DNA of 64,000 nucleotides from Antedon bifida (Eukaryota > Echinodermata > Crinoidea > Comatulida > Antedonidae). Numbering within the stretch: the first letter of the stretch is position 1; each line of letters starts with the position of its first letter. The notes beneath the pieces were generated by a model. It was not told the origin of the DNA. It searched no databases and saw only the letters and a program-made list of their open reading frames with translations. Positions 1-14,700 of this stretch are shown here, piece after piece. The stretch is taken from contig OY727093.1 of assembly GCA_963402885.1 (NCBI GenBank), positions 2,480,001 to 2,544,000 on the forward strand, written 5' to 3'. The position numbers were made by a program, and so were the translations under genes.

Positions 1-2421
1 TGTATAATATGAATATGAAATTATAGTATTGTAATGGAGATACACAGTAAAGTAGCTTGTTCCCAAGGTCTAGGGTTCAATCCTGACCTACTGTAGTGCC
101 AGGGTTGGAATGTACAGTAACTCACAAATCTTTCAGTAAGTACAGTATTTAAAAAACCTAAAATGTTCCAAAGTGATTTAAACATTTTAAAGTGTTACTT
201 TTCCTAAAGCAATTTCTAAATGGAAATGAAAACCCCTTTATTTTTAGATAAAATAATATTTCTGCGCTAATATCATTAATCGTATCGCAAAGACATTACT
301 ATGCTTTCGTACTTAAAGATGATCCTTTCTTTTTTTTTTAATACTACCGTATAGTACTGTATTTATACTTTATACTGTGCCAATGGCCCAACACACTCTT
401 GAAACTATACAGTCAAATTTGAAAGGTAGTTTAAATAAATTATCGACACATTTTACCAATAAATAATTTATAAAATTGACAAAAATAATTGATTTTTTCA
501 CTTCTCTACGATCATTTTTTTTTATGATCCATAAAAAAAAAGTTGTTGTTTTGCATTAGTTGTTTTAGTATATCCTCCTGGATCAAATGCATTATTGTAG
601 CATTAAGGCTTTATCAGCAGGGATTTACAGTATTATACTTTGCTTTTAATTTCGTCCTATTGGGAGATAGTCCGCATTTATTTTGAACTACTGTATAGTA
701 GCATCCTGTGTGACATTTCAAAGCTTATCTAGTTTAGGGTTTGCAGCGAGCGATCGTGATGCAGATTACAGAAGACTGGGAAAAATTTAAAATTATACTA
801 ACTTTAGATGGGAAGAAGTTTCTTGGAGATGGGGTTTAACTTGTAATGTACAGTAGACTGATTGGCAGTAAGAATGTTAATTCACCCACGATCATTTAAA
901 CACAAGAAATGCAGTCAATTTTAGGTAGGCAAGTCACTCACTATCGTTTAAAAACCCATGACAAAAAAGGTGTCATTGTGCAGTAATACTCAATCATTAA
1001 TTCATCAGTAATTCCATCATTTCATACAGTAACACAAACACATAAGAAACGCAGTCAATTTCACATGGGCAACTTTACTGTACGATGATACAAGTAACTG
1101 CAACCTGTCCCCAAATGTACAGTAGTGACTGATCAGTACAGTAGTAACTGTATGAGTTTATTTTGTTCCCGACTTAACCCATACTGGGCTTATTCTTGAG
1201 TCTAGAGGTAATTTAATCATCCTTGATTAATTAACTGATTGTTTCTTGGTCAACACACCTCGAGGAAAACGTGTTTCACCCAGATGTTAATAACTTTTGC
1301 TTACTAGTGCGAATAGCCCGGGTGAAACGTAATACCTACGTTAAAGGTGGCGCGTCAATACACAACAAGTATGGTATGGTACTGTATATAAATTGCTAGA
1401 TTAATGATAAAATATATTTGGATTGACAATCTACTCCCATGGTACTTTATTATTTAATTATTCTATTCGGTTTCGTTGATTTAAATGGTTTGTTTCTCGT
1501 TTCGTTTTGAGTGATATTAATATTCGTTAGTTCCTTTAATTTCATCCATATTGATGCAGATGTTTGAATAATATACATTATCAATACGAAATATATTAAG
1601 TTGTCCGATCGTGTTTAGCCTGATTTCACTTTTGGAAAATTTAAATTGCGTCGCTGAGGACTGCATTGTTAAGTGCATGTACGAAGAAAGAATTCAGGCT
1701 GTTGATCCTGAGCAGCAGTTAATGCATACATTTGTCGTAATGAATGCTAATGTATGATCATTGCTTGTCAACACTTTGCGTGATCAGCTTATACTTGCAG
1801 TAAATTCAACAATATGGGACGTTTTTTGGTACGTTATTTTTCTTTTTGATTTTTCTTTTTTACAACGAACATTCTAGATTATTCAGTTTGTGAGTGAGTA
1901 ACATGACCTGTGATAAATCAAAGCAGGTCCAATCAACTTCAATACTTCCTATCGTTGTAGTAAAGATTTTATGAACTGCCGTCAGGTAACGACGAACCTG
2001 ACTTGCTTAGATTTCTGACGACAGATTTGGTGTACAAAGAAATGCAAATTGTAAAAAGTTACTTACACTACAGTACATTAGGCCTACTGATGCTGTAGAT
2101 AGAAAAAAAAGTTTTGATATAAAAATCAACGTTACTCTGTCTAATATCCATTTCACATCTTCGTAAATTGTTGCAAGTTATTACATTTTGTGAAAAGGTT
2201 ATAAGAAGAGTCTCCCTGTAGTGTAAAGAGGATGGTAGGTACTGGATCATGTAAAAATATGGACCATAGCCCACGACAATAAATGGAAACATTGACATTT
2301 TTACTACAGAAAGCAAAAGAATTTAGTAAAGTTTTCATCCTAGATAGAATAACAGTTTATACTGTCTTAAATGAAAATAATATTTTCACAAGTGCGATCA
2401 AATGATGTCATACTGTAATTA

Positions 2422-2468
2422 ATAAGAACAATAATATTGTTGTATCATAGCAATGTTATTGTTCTTAT
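2422..2468. repeat. imperfect palindrome (hairpin)
   Basis: The left half ataagaacaataatattg is mirrored by caatgttattgttcttat after a loop of about 10 bases. Nothing nearby shows it to be part of a larger element. It may be the remnant of a small inverted-repeat transposon. Confidence 0.4.
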
Positions 2469-3611
2469 GTTGATTGTGTAAATATCATACTTAAACTCTG
2501 TTTTAGTGAATCTACAAAAGTAAGTTTGTCTAACAAAACATGGAAAAAAAAATTTTTTTTAAAGGCAAAAATACTAATTTTGTTAAAGACATGTTTTTTA
2601 ACGAGAAACCTGTTGTCTTATAGAAAATGAATCTGTGGTTGAATATTCTTTAAAATACATTTGTCAGGTAAAAAAAATGTTTGGTTTAATTTTTGAGAGC
2701 AAAATGACTTGTTACAATACAGTGTAAGTTACAATAATCAACAAAAAAATGTTTTTATTTTTTCAGGACAATATTATTTAGATAATGTTGAATGATATTT
2801 TAAATGATCTAAAATTTAATAGTCAATATTATCTGTAATTATAATATTATATTTCATATTATTGATATCTAGAAAATTCACACAAAGAGCAGTTAGCATT
2901 CATTATGCAGTTTAAGAGAGTGTGATGTTCACACTTACTGACAACAGATTCCTAGTTATATTAACGAATGCGCCAATAAAGATTAATGTAGTTATTAGCA
3001 AGACACCGCTGTTATTGACAGGCTCCTTTCACATTAGCCATTAATTCTATGTCTTCTTATTGGAGTAGTTTGGCACTGCAAAATGAATATCTTTACCAGG
3101 AGCTGAATGTACGGTATTATAATTAGACGAACTACTATACTCGCTATTCCCTTCCTTCAATACAGTAGAAGATGTCATGCAAATGACAAAAAAAAAAGTA
3201 GCGGAAACAACCTATTGTACTGTATTATAGTTGAATATTTTATTGTATCAATTAAATGTCAAAATAAATTTCTCAATGAATTTAACTTATTTAACAATAG
3301 TATCAACCAAAAGGCTTTTTATTTCGCTGGACCAGAACATAATTTAAAATTCAACCATTTGTTGACAATAAAGAGATAGTTAACGCTACAAAGATTTCCA
3401 AGCTAAAGAATTATTTGTCAATCATTTGTACAAGTTATTTAAAAAGTCAAAGACAATATTTAATAAGCTAAACAGTATTTTGTGAGTTTGTTTTTTTTTT
3501 CTACTGGATTAGAAAAGATTAGATATGATTTTTTACTTTGTTAAACACTTTGTTGTACAGTATAGTCAACATCTACTTTGCTGTTTTCTTCATTTCAACT
3601 TCTAAAATTAA

Positions 3612-3944
3612 TTGCGATTTGTTGCAAGGATGAAATACTGTAAGAAGAGGAGGTTTGACAGTTCTTTAATGGGATTTGAGTTTGATGAAGACTACTGTGG
3701 ACATCTGTCTACAAACTCGGGTGTGAGTTTTACAGAAGATAAGATATTGATGACCTGTCCTGTATCATTTTCTAAACGGTCACTGAAACAGTTTCAAATA
3801 TTTAAGATAATGACCGGTGGTAATCGAGCAATAGCCGGTCATGATAGTGATGCTGACTGCAGTGTACAAGATAATTTAGGCTTGAAACATTCACCAAATT
3901 TAGATACAGAAAACACTTTAATCACACCACTTACAGTAATGTAA
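3612..3944 (+). other. uncharacterised 110-codon ORF of unclear status
   Basis: Open from ATG at 3612, with a second in-frame ATG seven codons later. The predicted protein is not low-complexity: it has a basic start (KYCKKRRFD), an acidic patch (FEFDEDYC) and mixed polar sequence, unlike the Phe/Tyr/Ile-rich chance ORFs around it. A possible donor (ggtaat) lies near codon 70. It could be an alternative first exon of the tubby gene 1.8 kb downstream, an orphan gene, or chance. I recognise no domain and see no similarity to known tubby amino termini. Confidence 0.2.
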
Positions 3945-4598
3945 AAGTCAGGTGTGGCATAGTATGTAGAATACAGTTTTAAACATTTGTGTGATGTGCC
4001 CAAATATGGTAGTGATATGATGACATCGTGTCTATTACTGTAAATTAATTTAATTTTTTTCAAATTTCATGTTCGTCTATATTGTGTTCATGATTTTATT
4101 AATTTCATAGGTTTTATCGCTATCAATCATTATAATCCATGTATCTGGATGATGCAAGTGAAATAAATTAAAATTTTTAGATTCTGTTATTTGATAAGAA
4201 TGCCTCATAAAATGATCAGCAATGAAGTGTTTGTTTCTTTTCCAACTTCTTTTAAATAAATTTGTTCTCAATATGTTTGTAAATAATCATGCCTGGCTGG
4301 CACATTATTTATTTAAAAACCACCCACACTTCAATCAACCTAATAACCAATGTGATGAACAGAGATTATTTACGACTTATGACCAAACAGTAAGACAAAA
4401 ATGAAAAACAAAATTAGGAAGGAAAATAATTTGACCTCCTGTAAAGCTTGATTTCCATGCAATGATGTAAGCACATTACAAGTAATTTGACCAATCATAG
4501 TGCATGATCATCCAAACTGTTGCTTGTGATTGGTCAGCGCTCTTGCATTGGGCATACTGTACACTATTATGTTGCATCAAAGTGTGAACCAATCTTTA

Positions 4599-4783
4599 AG
4601 CTCTGTCTACACTATCAAACTAGTTTGACCAAAAAAGTGTGATGTGCCAAAATATGGTAGTGATATGCCCAAAATATGGTAATGATATGCCCAAAATATG
4701 GTAGTGATATGACATCATCATGTCCATATATGGGCACATAACATTTTTATGTCACATAAAGTTTGATAGTGTAGACAGAGCTT
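4599..4783. mobile_element. MITE, GCTCTGTCTACACTATCAAA family
   Basis: The ends are inverted repeats: gctctgtctacactatcaaa on the left, mirrored by tttgatagtgtagacagagc on the right. The left end abuts TTAA; the right flank is TTCA. The interior carries three tandem copies of a roughly 21-base unit (cccaaaatatggtagtgatatg) and then catcatgtccatatatgggcac. There is no coding capacity. The same element recurs at about 11.3, 13.6, 15.6, 16.4, 24.1, 52.9 and 54.3 kb. Confidence 0.85.
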
Positions 4784-5789
4784 CACATTCAAAAGATTCA
4801 AACACAAATTTGTAACATTAATAAGAAACATCTCAAGATTCAGAATTAATGATGTTTTTACCCTCAAAATAGTGATCATGTTATGATTGATCCATGTTTA
4901 TTGAACCTACTATTTAAAGTACGGCAGATTATTACCAAACATTCTATTTAAATGATTTGTGCTAAAGATAGTTTTGAGTTTAGATTGGATAGACTAACTT
5001 TAACGGAAATTCCAAAGATCTTATAAATACAGAAGTCATACTGTACTGTAGATCGGGAACTCCAAAAGAATCATTCGTATCAAACACTTCGGATGCTGCC
5101 CTACAGATCCCCCTCTGCTCTACTGCCACCCACATGAATCCACGCATCCACCTAAAGTCTGAACGTATATATATATATTATTTTATAAATCAAGTATGCG
5201 AAATCCGAGATAAAAGATTCATTTCATATTTGGTTCTTCACAAATTATTGTAAATTGTGAATCAGAAATAACACCCATTTATTCTTCTCATTACATCTTC
5301 ACCCTGTCTATCTTCATTCAACTATCGGTTTGGAAAATCTAGTTTCGCGAAGGAACAATCTCTTGTGAACTACTTTTTTATCAGTGTGTCACAAACAGTT
5401 ATTTCAATTCCGATGAGTTTAAAATAAAATGCAAAATTAAGAGAGATGTTCAAAAAAGCTTTAGGTTGTATGTTATTGTTAATGTCAGCACTTTAAAACA
5501 TTCAGAGTATGCAAATTAAGTAAACAGTGTCATTACACACTTTATATGACCAGTAAAGGACAAAAACACATTTTGTAAATTGAATTTATAAAGCAGAATG
5601 GCTGTACTAATTTGATTTTCAAATTGAAATAGCTTTCACAGCCAATTTCCATTTTAATTAAATTATTCATTTTTATAACGAATGATAATAATATTTTTTT
5701 ATTAAAAAATGTTTCATCTATAACTGTTATGTTATCTTTGAACAATAAAATAAATTTGAAATAAAAAACATTCTCTTTTTTCATTCTAG

Positions 5790-8700
5790 CGAGCGCTCCT
5801 TATGGAGAAGCAGCGACAGAAAAACAGTACACCCATGATGATGAAACCAAACGAAGAGAGAACTGGTTCTGCTGGCAAAACAAAAAGAAGGCTGCCAGAG
5901 GAAACCAGACCTTTGGTTTCTCCAACCAGAAGCTCATCTGCCAGTGACAGTTTACATGGTACAGTACAATATTTTTTTATTATGCATATCTAAAGCCCCA
6001 TTCACACTTGGTTAAAGTAACCATGCAGTCAGCAATTTCCTATTAAAACTAAGCTGACCGTTCGTTTTACGGATTGAAATTCGCTAATAAATTTAAATGT
6101 GTTAACATGATAGCAGGACTTTTATGGAGCTATTTTGGTTATGGTTCTAATTATTTTTGGGGTCTACAGTAGGCCTAGGCTAGAGACTTTCTTAGATCTT
6201 GTGTACCACATGATCTTTTCTGAATGTCTCCTTTATCTTGAATCTTAACAAAAGACCCTGGGGAGGATTTGAACCCCATAGGATTTCTTACCATTAAGTT
6301 CAATGCATCTACACATTGTTTCCATAAATATTCTACAGGATATTAACAACATTCTGCGCCAAAGTAGTGCATTATACTCCGTTAATTTGCTACTACATTC
6401 ATAACATATCAATCATGCTGTTAGCAGCGTTTCACACACACAGTGTTTTTATACACTGAGTCTAGATAAATCGCACTTTATACAGTATAACTGTCTTTGT
6501 ATTTATGGACTTGTCGTCAATGATGATGTCAATTGTTTATGATATTCTATAAATAAATTCATTTGTGTTCGACTTTAAGTCTTTAGAAAAATAAAGTAAC
6601 ATGCTTAATTCATGATAAAAATAGTTTTAACTTAAATAAAGAGTGAAAATGATGTTGGTATTGTTATGGTATTATCACTAATAACGTCACACACTGTACA
6701 GCAATGTGTGAGCTACAAAACTAAAATAATTAGTTACAATTGATGGCTATGCATGGTACAGTACTGTCAATTCCCCCAGTTTCTTGAGCTCGTTATTGGA
6801 AACTTTTTCATAGCAAAGCGGATAGAGATGACGTACTGTGTATATGCAAACACATTGCTTTCAAGTTCGTTTATAAGAAGTGATGAATATCATTTTGAAA
6901 AAACTTGCTAATGGAGTTTAAGATTAACTTGGTTGAAAAATTTAAAGAAAACTATTTAATGATAGTAAGCTAAATATGTACAATCAGTGTATAATTTTCC
7001 AATGATAGTAACTGGTAATTAATCTGTTGGTACACCAGACATGCATACTCTGTCAAATATTGATATTTATTAATGATCTTAATTTACTATAAAAAATTAG
7101 AACATCATATGAGTTTGTTTTTTACACGTGTGTACGGTATTGATCGTCCAACCACAATTTAAAGTGCATTGCCATCCCACAATGCTCTTGATGATGATTA
7201 AATGTCCTGTTGTCTAGTTCATTTCTTGCCATTTGAATAAATATATTTAGGATAAGATAATCAAAATTTATACATTAATTTAATTTAAAGATGTATTGTC
7301 TCCTAAAAACATGAAAAAATAAAGATTAATAAAATCAGACTTTGAATAAGCCATTTTGCAGTTTTAATAAAGTTATTCACTTCTGTAGAAAAAAAATTAT
7401 TATTTCACTTTTAAAAAGACAAAGAAACGGTTGATTTTAACCAAAATTCATTATCTGACAGGCAATAAAGGTATTTTTTGCTTTAAATTACATTTTTTCT
7501 GGAAATTTTTTTTTTTAATCCAGTTTTTAGTCAAAGTTAATAACTATTATGTGATCATGGCATATTCAACAAAAAATAAAATATTTTTTAGGAGGACAAT
7601 ATATCTTTAAATATAAAATATAACTGTAAAAAGGCTTAGAAATGTTATTTTGATGTCAATAACCCATTGTATTTTACAATCATTTCAATTGTTCCCAATG
7701 TACAATACACATTGTTATACAACAATATAATCATGGACCTATAAATTAGAGGTTCACAATATACAGTAATTACTTATTCATTTCCTAATTTGCATGACAA
7801 TCATTGCTTACACAGTTAGCTCATATTATAGAAAAGATAAATACAGTATTTTGACTAAATATTTCTTGCATTGTACAAAATAACTGTAAATGGAACAAAT
7901 ATTGTAATTAATTTATATTTATTTATTTTTAAAAATGGAGTAATTAATATAATTAAATCAGGGTTAAAAAAATATCACTAGGACGACCAACCCCTATTCA
8001 GGGGAGGACATCCCTATAAAAGGGACACTTTGTGGGTCCAAAATGTGTCCTTTTAAAAGGTGTTTACTGTAAAACTGTTAATGAGAAATTATAGTTTGTC
8101 AATACAAGAGATATTCATAATATTTTCATAAATTATTAATACTATATTTTTTCTTTTTTTGTCTTTTATGGGCTCGTCCCACTTTTATTTCAGTTTGCAG
8201 TAAAAATTAAAAACAAAGGTCATGTTCTCTACTATATTTTTTCTACTGTAATTTTTGAGAACTCTTCTTAGCATTGGTATTTTTTAAGTTCATGATTACA
8301 ATAAACTAGAAAACAAATTACAATCATGAATCTAAAAATGTATGCAAAACGTTTGAAGAAATAGGCTTTGTACTGTACACTAAGTCTACATTGGGGAAGC
8401 ATCCGAATATAAATTCAACATATGCCAGAAGGACATTGGCTTCGTTCAACATTAATTATAATGAATTGTGGCTGCGCTAAAGCTACGGAAATATGACAAT
8501 TCTCTTCATTAATATGAATATCCGCTAATTCTACCTGCCGTAATAAGCTATTGATATAATTGTACAAATTTGAATATCACGAAGTGTATTGATAATTGGA
8601 AATTATCTGAACAGAATTAATGTGGATTTTGTTTATAAATTAGGAAAGATATTTTGAATTTCTTGTATCGTAAAAGTGAATTTAATTACAGAATAGAATG

Positions 8701-11700
8701 ATTGATTACTGTACATTTTTACACACTTATCTATTTGCCGTTATCATAGCCGGGTGCGGCGCCACCCCACCCCCTTAATTTTGTAAATTGTAATGCAAAA
8801 GATAGGACACTAATTTCAGTTCGGCACCTAAAATTTGCCATTTTTGGGCCCTGTGCCCCCTATTTCAAATTCTTGGATCTGCCACTGGTTATATTATTCT
8901 TTCAATTCAAGAAAATAATGGAAAAAAAAGAGAGTAATATGTCAATATGTATTTGTAATAATTATGATGAACGAATAAATGTGGTAGATTACACCACAAA
9001 AGAGAAAAAAAAAATATTATTCTTTATGATTGCGTTAAACAGGTATTGATGGCCCCGCCTCGTACATGTTGAATGGCAGTACTACCACCGTGCAAGTACT
9101 CACGGTAGGTTGTACAAGTACAGACTCGGATGACGAAACTCTGCAATTTAAAGAAACAACAGGTACGTTTAGTTCTTATTTTATTTATCTTACGAATGCA
9201 AGCAAGGAAATACTAAACAGTTCATTAAAAACCTACAGTATGCTACAAAAACCGAAAAAAAACTTAATTTATTTCTCAAAATCTGTCTATTTAAAGAGTT
9301 ATACGCTTGTATTATTTTATCTGCAAACAATTATTTTGTTGATATTCTAAAACATCTTATCTTACGAATGCAAAACAAACAGGATATAAGCAAAGAAATA
9401 CTAAACAGTTCATTAAACACCTATGCTACAAAAACCGAAAAAAAAACCCCAAATAAATTAATTCTCAAAATCTGTCTATTTAAAGAGTTTGTATTATTTT
9501 ATCTGCAAATTATTTTGTGGATATTCTAAAACATCTAGTATAAGAAATTGGCCAATTACAAACATTTTTGACATTGAAAATGGTTAAAATAGTGCAATTT
9601 AATCAGAATAGTATTAAAGCCATTGTTATTGTTGATAAACAATGTTGAGCGGTTCCGGTTAACATAATTGCGACGCCCTGCTTGGGACTAAGTGTCCACA
9701 ACTGTGTGAATGGCTAATAAGGCAAATTATACAGAACTACCTGAATAGATTCTTTCCGATACTAAACTTTGTAGTATACTGACAAATATGGATTTACAGT
9801 AATTCATTCTTGATCGCAAGTACAAGAGAGAGAGAGATAGGAAGAAAAAAAACACAACCATGAAACATATTGACAGCTTAAACTGACCTCTGTTACGACA
9901 GGCACAGTTAGATTTTAGAAATTTATTGAGTTTTGTTTTTATTTAAATTTTTATTTGAATGAATAAAAATGTCATCTATTCCTGTGCCAGTACTGAATTT
10001 ACAAGTAGCAATGAATTTAATGGTATTGGAAAACAAGATTTTAGATAGTCTTGTAAAATACTTCATCACAGCATCTTAAAGATGTCAAATCCGATATCAT
10101 AATTCTCTAAGATAGAGTCCAATAGATGCACTGATTATGTTTAAATAACATACAGTAGTATAAAATAACGAGAGGCAAGCCATGATTCAACGTTTCGATC
10201 TCTTTGTGTGTTTTCAACTTAATAAAAAACTAAATAAAAAATATTTTTTTCATAGAAACTGAAAAGAAATTAAAAGCAATGGGAATATCGTCGAGGGCCA
10301 ACTTTGAGGAGAATGACGAGCAAATGATACCAACAGCGCCCTCCCTACAAGCTACGTCGCCATACTCCCCTCCAACGTACCAAGATGCAGTAGATAACAG
10401 CATGAACTCAAATTCAAACTCAAACTTAAACATAGAAAATCAAGAGCGACAAAATTCAGGAACAGTAAGTATAAATAGTCAATTCGTATTTGAATAAAGT
10501 ATAGATATTCTACTCGTACTTGAATAGTAAGTATTAATAGTCAATTCTTACATGAATAAGTAAGGATAAATACTGTAGTCTATTTGTACTTGAATAGTGT
10601 GTTCAATTCGTAAATATTAGTATAGCCAATCCATAGAGTATAATGTTGGCTCAAAACATTGGTGCCAGGCCTAGAGATAAATTTATTCTTAACTCTACCC
10701 TTTGTACTTAAAAAACATACACAGGTATATGAAATTATTACGTAATAAATTGTCAAATTGTTTAATTTAACGATATAAGGTTTTTATTAGTCTTATTCTG
10801 GACTGATTAAAACGTTTATCATCATCTCATGAAGATGGTAAAGTAGACTGGCCATGGAGACATCCATCAGTTAAACTTCTATCCAGTCTTTATGATTATT
10901 TCTATCATTTGTAATTAAAAAGACCTCTATATTGACAGCAAACAATACACATGACAATTGTAAAACCAATTAGTCAAAATTATTGGAACAAAAATAGATT
11001 TGGTTGGTAGAATGACGTCATTACTTGCTTAACACTTAATATTTAAACATCTAAAGGGACGGTAATGATGTACTGTACTATAAGTACTGTACTATTGTGC
11101 CAACTAAAGCTGACTTTTCCTCTATGGATGATTACCAACCAACAACTTCACCAAAACTGGATCTCCTAATTTCTTCATTATACTGGGTCTACCTGTACTG
11201 TACATATTATTTATACATTAAACAAAAGCAACAAAAATCAACCCAGTACACTGCTAGCATAGTATCCCAAATCATTATTAGGTTCAGTAGACCAAAACAT
11301 CTTCAACTCTGTATACAAAATGTGACCAAAAAGTGTGATGTGCCTAAATATGGTAGTAATATACCTAAATATGGGTAAAACATCATCATGTCCATATATG
11401 GGCACATTACTTTGCCACAAAGTTTGCTAGTGTAGACAGAGCATAGAGAATACATTTATTACAGTAATTCGAATCTTTAAAAATCTTGCTTAACTTAAAT
11501 TTTGAGAGACTGCAGTGCAATACAGTTTTATAGTTAAAGAACTGATGTTTTTTTTATATATCTACTGCCTATACTGCTAAACACAAATGTCATTTTGATT
11601 AAATTATACAATATTTCAACTTACAGAGCATGTAGCATAATTTAATAGCATTTTACTACAATAATAAAATACATATATAAAGATTTCCGTTAATAAAATA

Positions 11701-14700
11701 TTTCAAATCATTTTGTCAAGAAATCCATTTTGCAGGTTATTGCAAAATTTGCCGTGAATAATTTTAAAATTAACTGGCTACCATGGTAGCGATGTATAAA
11801 ACCATTTGCGTAACTCATCATTAATTACCTGCAATAGCTAATATTCTGCAGCCAGGGACGTTGCTCTTTGGTGCTGTACAGAATTGTGACGAGTAAATTA
11901 AACAGTTTTTTTCCATCACAGCCTTTTAAATCTGAATAACGATAATTATGAAAGGAAAACAAAATGCAATGGTTACAGTACACACAGTTTATTATAATTG
12001 GTCAACAAATGTATTGATTTTTCAATTAATCAATGTGGGATATTGTATATAAGAAATTTACAAAATATCAAATTATAATTTATAATAAAGTACTACATCA
12101 TATGGACACATGTTTTATCAATTTCATTATCATATTCATTATGTTGGCATGAATATGTGTTGTGGCTTGGTGGTTGTGATGCTCCAAGGGTCCTGGGTTC
12201 AAGTCCCATCACATATCAGGATTTTTTCCAAGGATAAAATTACAACTCCACTCCCAAAGACTTGTAATAAGACTTTGTTTATGTAGAGCATCTTGTGTAT
12301 ATGTTTGTCTTGTGAACCTCTGAGGGTCCCTAATGATCAGCAATTGCTGCTGGATGGATCACCCTCATTAAAATATAGTAAAAAGAAAAACAAAAAAACA
12401 AACAATAGCATTATTATTATTAATAATTACCACCCTATTGTCATTATCATGTCGTCATTAGTACCAAATGACCATTGAGAATTACTCCTATACTATTCTA
12501 TACTCCATGATACTACTACAGTACAATACACCACACATTCTGACATTCAAGTTGTATGGACATCACTATATAATATTTTGCAATATTTATTTCTTCATTC
12601 ATTATAAAAAAAAAGATTAGATAATATTAGAAGATAAATTGATGTGTCTAGTATTAAGTAAAAGAGTTTCTGTTTTTACTATTCTAATTTTCATAATTAA
12701 ATCTTTGAAAATTATTCCTAATTAATTAATTATTTATTAAAATATGTATCGTCGATTGTTATTGTCCTAGTACTGTATATCATGGGTCTTAAGAAGGGTT
12801 CTGGTTTCTAGTTCAAAATTAATCTATTACAACAAAAATTAAATAAATTATATTAATTCCAATTAAAATGTATCAATTTCGTTATGTCCGAACCGATTTC
12901 CAAACCACAGTTTAATAGTTGAAATTCAATTGTAATGAGATAGTCTAACTGTTAATTCCAAGTGATATCTTTTGTGTTATGAGCTGGACATTCCATGACT
13001 GTTGCGATGTAATTGGACATTCTGTGTGTTTTCCATCGTCAGCATCCCAGCAGGATATCTCTTCTGTTATAATGATAGCTTTAAGGCTTAGCCTGTAATT
13101 ATCGAGAATGTTTCTTATTTGCATGTACGAGAGATAAGTAGTTGTCTAAGAAGAGAAGACGTTGATTAGAAATATTTACAGGCTTGCATTCGCACGATGC
13201 GATTGTCACGCTGTTCCTGCCTGCAGTAAATTCATTAATTTATTTCTGACACAAAACATTAAGGTCTAAATTCTAATGCGTACATCTTTTGAAGATTTTA
13301 ACGTAATCTCATGGTACTGTACAACAAGTCATTGAAACATGTTCTGGCATGCTAGCTGATAATCTCACAGCTGTAATTGTTAATACCAAAAGATCCATTG
13401 AATGTTTTAAAATGAGGATAACTCCAAATAAAGAGAAACACATTGAGAATTAGGTCGCTGTCGTTTGGTTATACCATCTTAATATTACTAATGAAATTTA
13501 TGTAGACCAATCAATTAGACCAGTAGATTAAACTAATTATCACCCTTTCGCGCCCTAGTTTATTTTATGCGATATCTATCTTAAGCTCTGTCTCCATGAT
13601 GATGTCATATCACTCTTTGGGCACATCACACTTTTTGTCAAACTAGTTTGATAGTGTAGACAGAGCTTTAAAAAGATATGTATGAATACTTTTGATATTA
13701 ATGCTGTGTTTATTAGATAATCTTAAGAGACAGCTAGCTTAAGTTTACAACGAAGAAACCCTCTTCACTTTCTGAACAACTTACCGAATTGTAAACAAAA
13801 TCGTAGTCTTCCTATTCATTTTACAAATAATTCTTTGAATGTAATTAATCATGAAATAAAAACAGTCAAATTCGTACTTGTAGCAAATAATACACAACAT
13901 TTTCTTGAATCTTTACAATAATTAATAATTTTGTGTTTATATTAATCTAAAAATAAAGTGAAATCAAATAATACATTGAGACTGTATGATTGGTTTGTTT
14001 GGTATTCTGCTAATTTGATTTGATTTAGCAAAATCCACCCATTAATCCAACTACTGTAAATAAAATGATCATGCTCCACGATGAGAGTATTATCCATCCA
14101 TCTCAATTTAATCAATTATTATTTATAGTTTATTCATACAAATAATAAGCGAAGTTATATTTTCTTTTACAATTTTGACATATTTTCTTTAAAAATATTG
14201 TATATTTATGTTCTGTATTGGAAATGAGGATGGTTACTTGTAAGAAGGAGCAATAAGCCTGCCTGCAGCCATAAATCAAATTATTTTTGCTTACTTTGTA
14301 TCTATAAAATAATAATAAGATATAAATGTATTTACTTTTACGATTTTGACATTTTTCTTTGAAAATATTCTATTTATGTTTTGGAAATGAGGATGAAGAT
14401 AAAAACAATAAGCCTGTTCAAAGTCATAAAACAAATCATTTTTGTACTAAAGTTTACAGTTATTTTGTTGTATTGTCGTGTACACTTGGTAACCATGGCA
14501 GCACAAATTGCATCAGTCGCTATAGTAATGTTGTTATGAATCTTTAAGATGAAGGAAGAGTAATTTGTTTTAAGTGGCTGCAGTAACCTTGTCTAGTTGT
14601 GGTCTTGTAAAATAATTAATCCAAGAGTTTTGTTTTTCTGTTTTGCTCTCAAAGAAAATGGATTTTGATAATTATAGATATTACTAATAGTTGGTAGTAA

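Larger units (their letters stand above)
1..5789. other. 5' flank or first intron of the tubby gene
   Basis: No exon with recognisable protein similarity was found on either strand. The first visible tubby exon opens in mid-protein, so this stretch is either an intron whose upstream exon is outside the window or promoter-proximal DNA. It holds a tRNA-like B-box (ggttcaatcc) near 92, an imperfect hairpin at 2422-2468, an unexplained 110-codon ORF at 3612-3944, part of a MITE near 3990-4040 and a full MITE at 4599-4783. The rest is AT-rich unique-looking sequence. Confidence 0.6.
5959..9042 (+). other. tubby intron after the first visible exon
   Basis: Non-coding, AT-rich. It contains a minus-strand tRNA-like B-box near 6270 (gaggatttgaacccc), a TTAA-flanked MITE at 7289-7606, a fragment of the dispersed CCCCTATTCAGGGG repeat near 7990-8070, and a degraded transposon end near 8745-8885 (cggcgccacc, ending ggatctgccactgg). 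I see no additional exon. Confidence 0.6.

Noticed and set aside
1..5789. The missing first tubby exon
   Set aside because: I looked for a short exon ending in an RQQKLDRQ-like sequence before a GT donor and found no convincing candidate, so it is probably outside the window.
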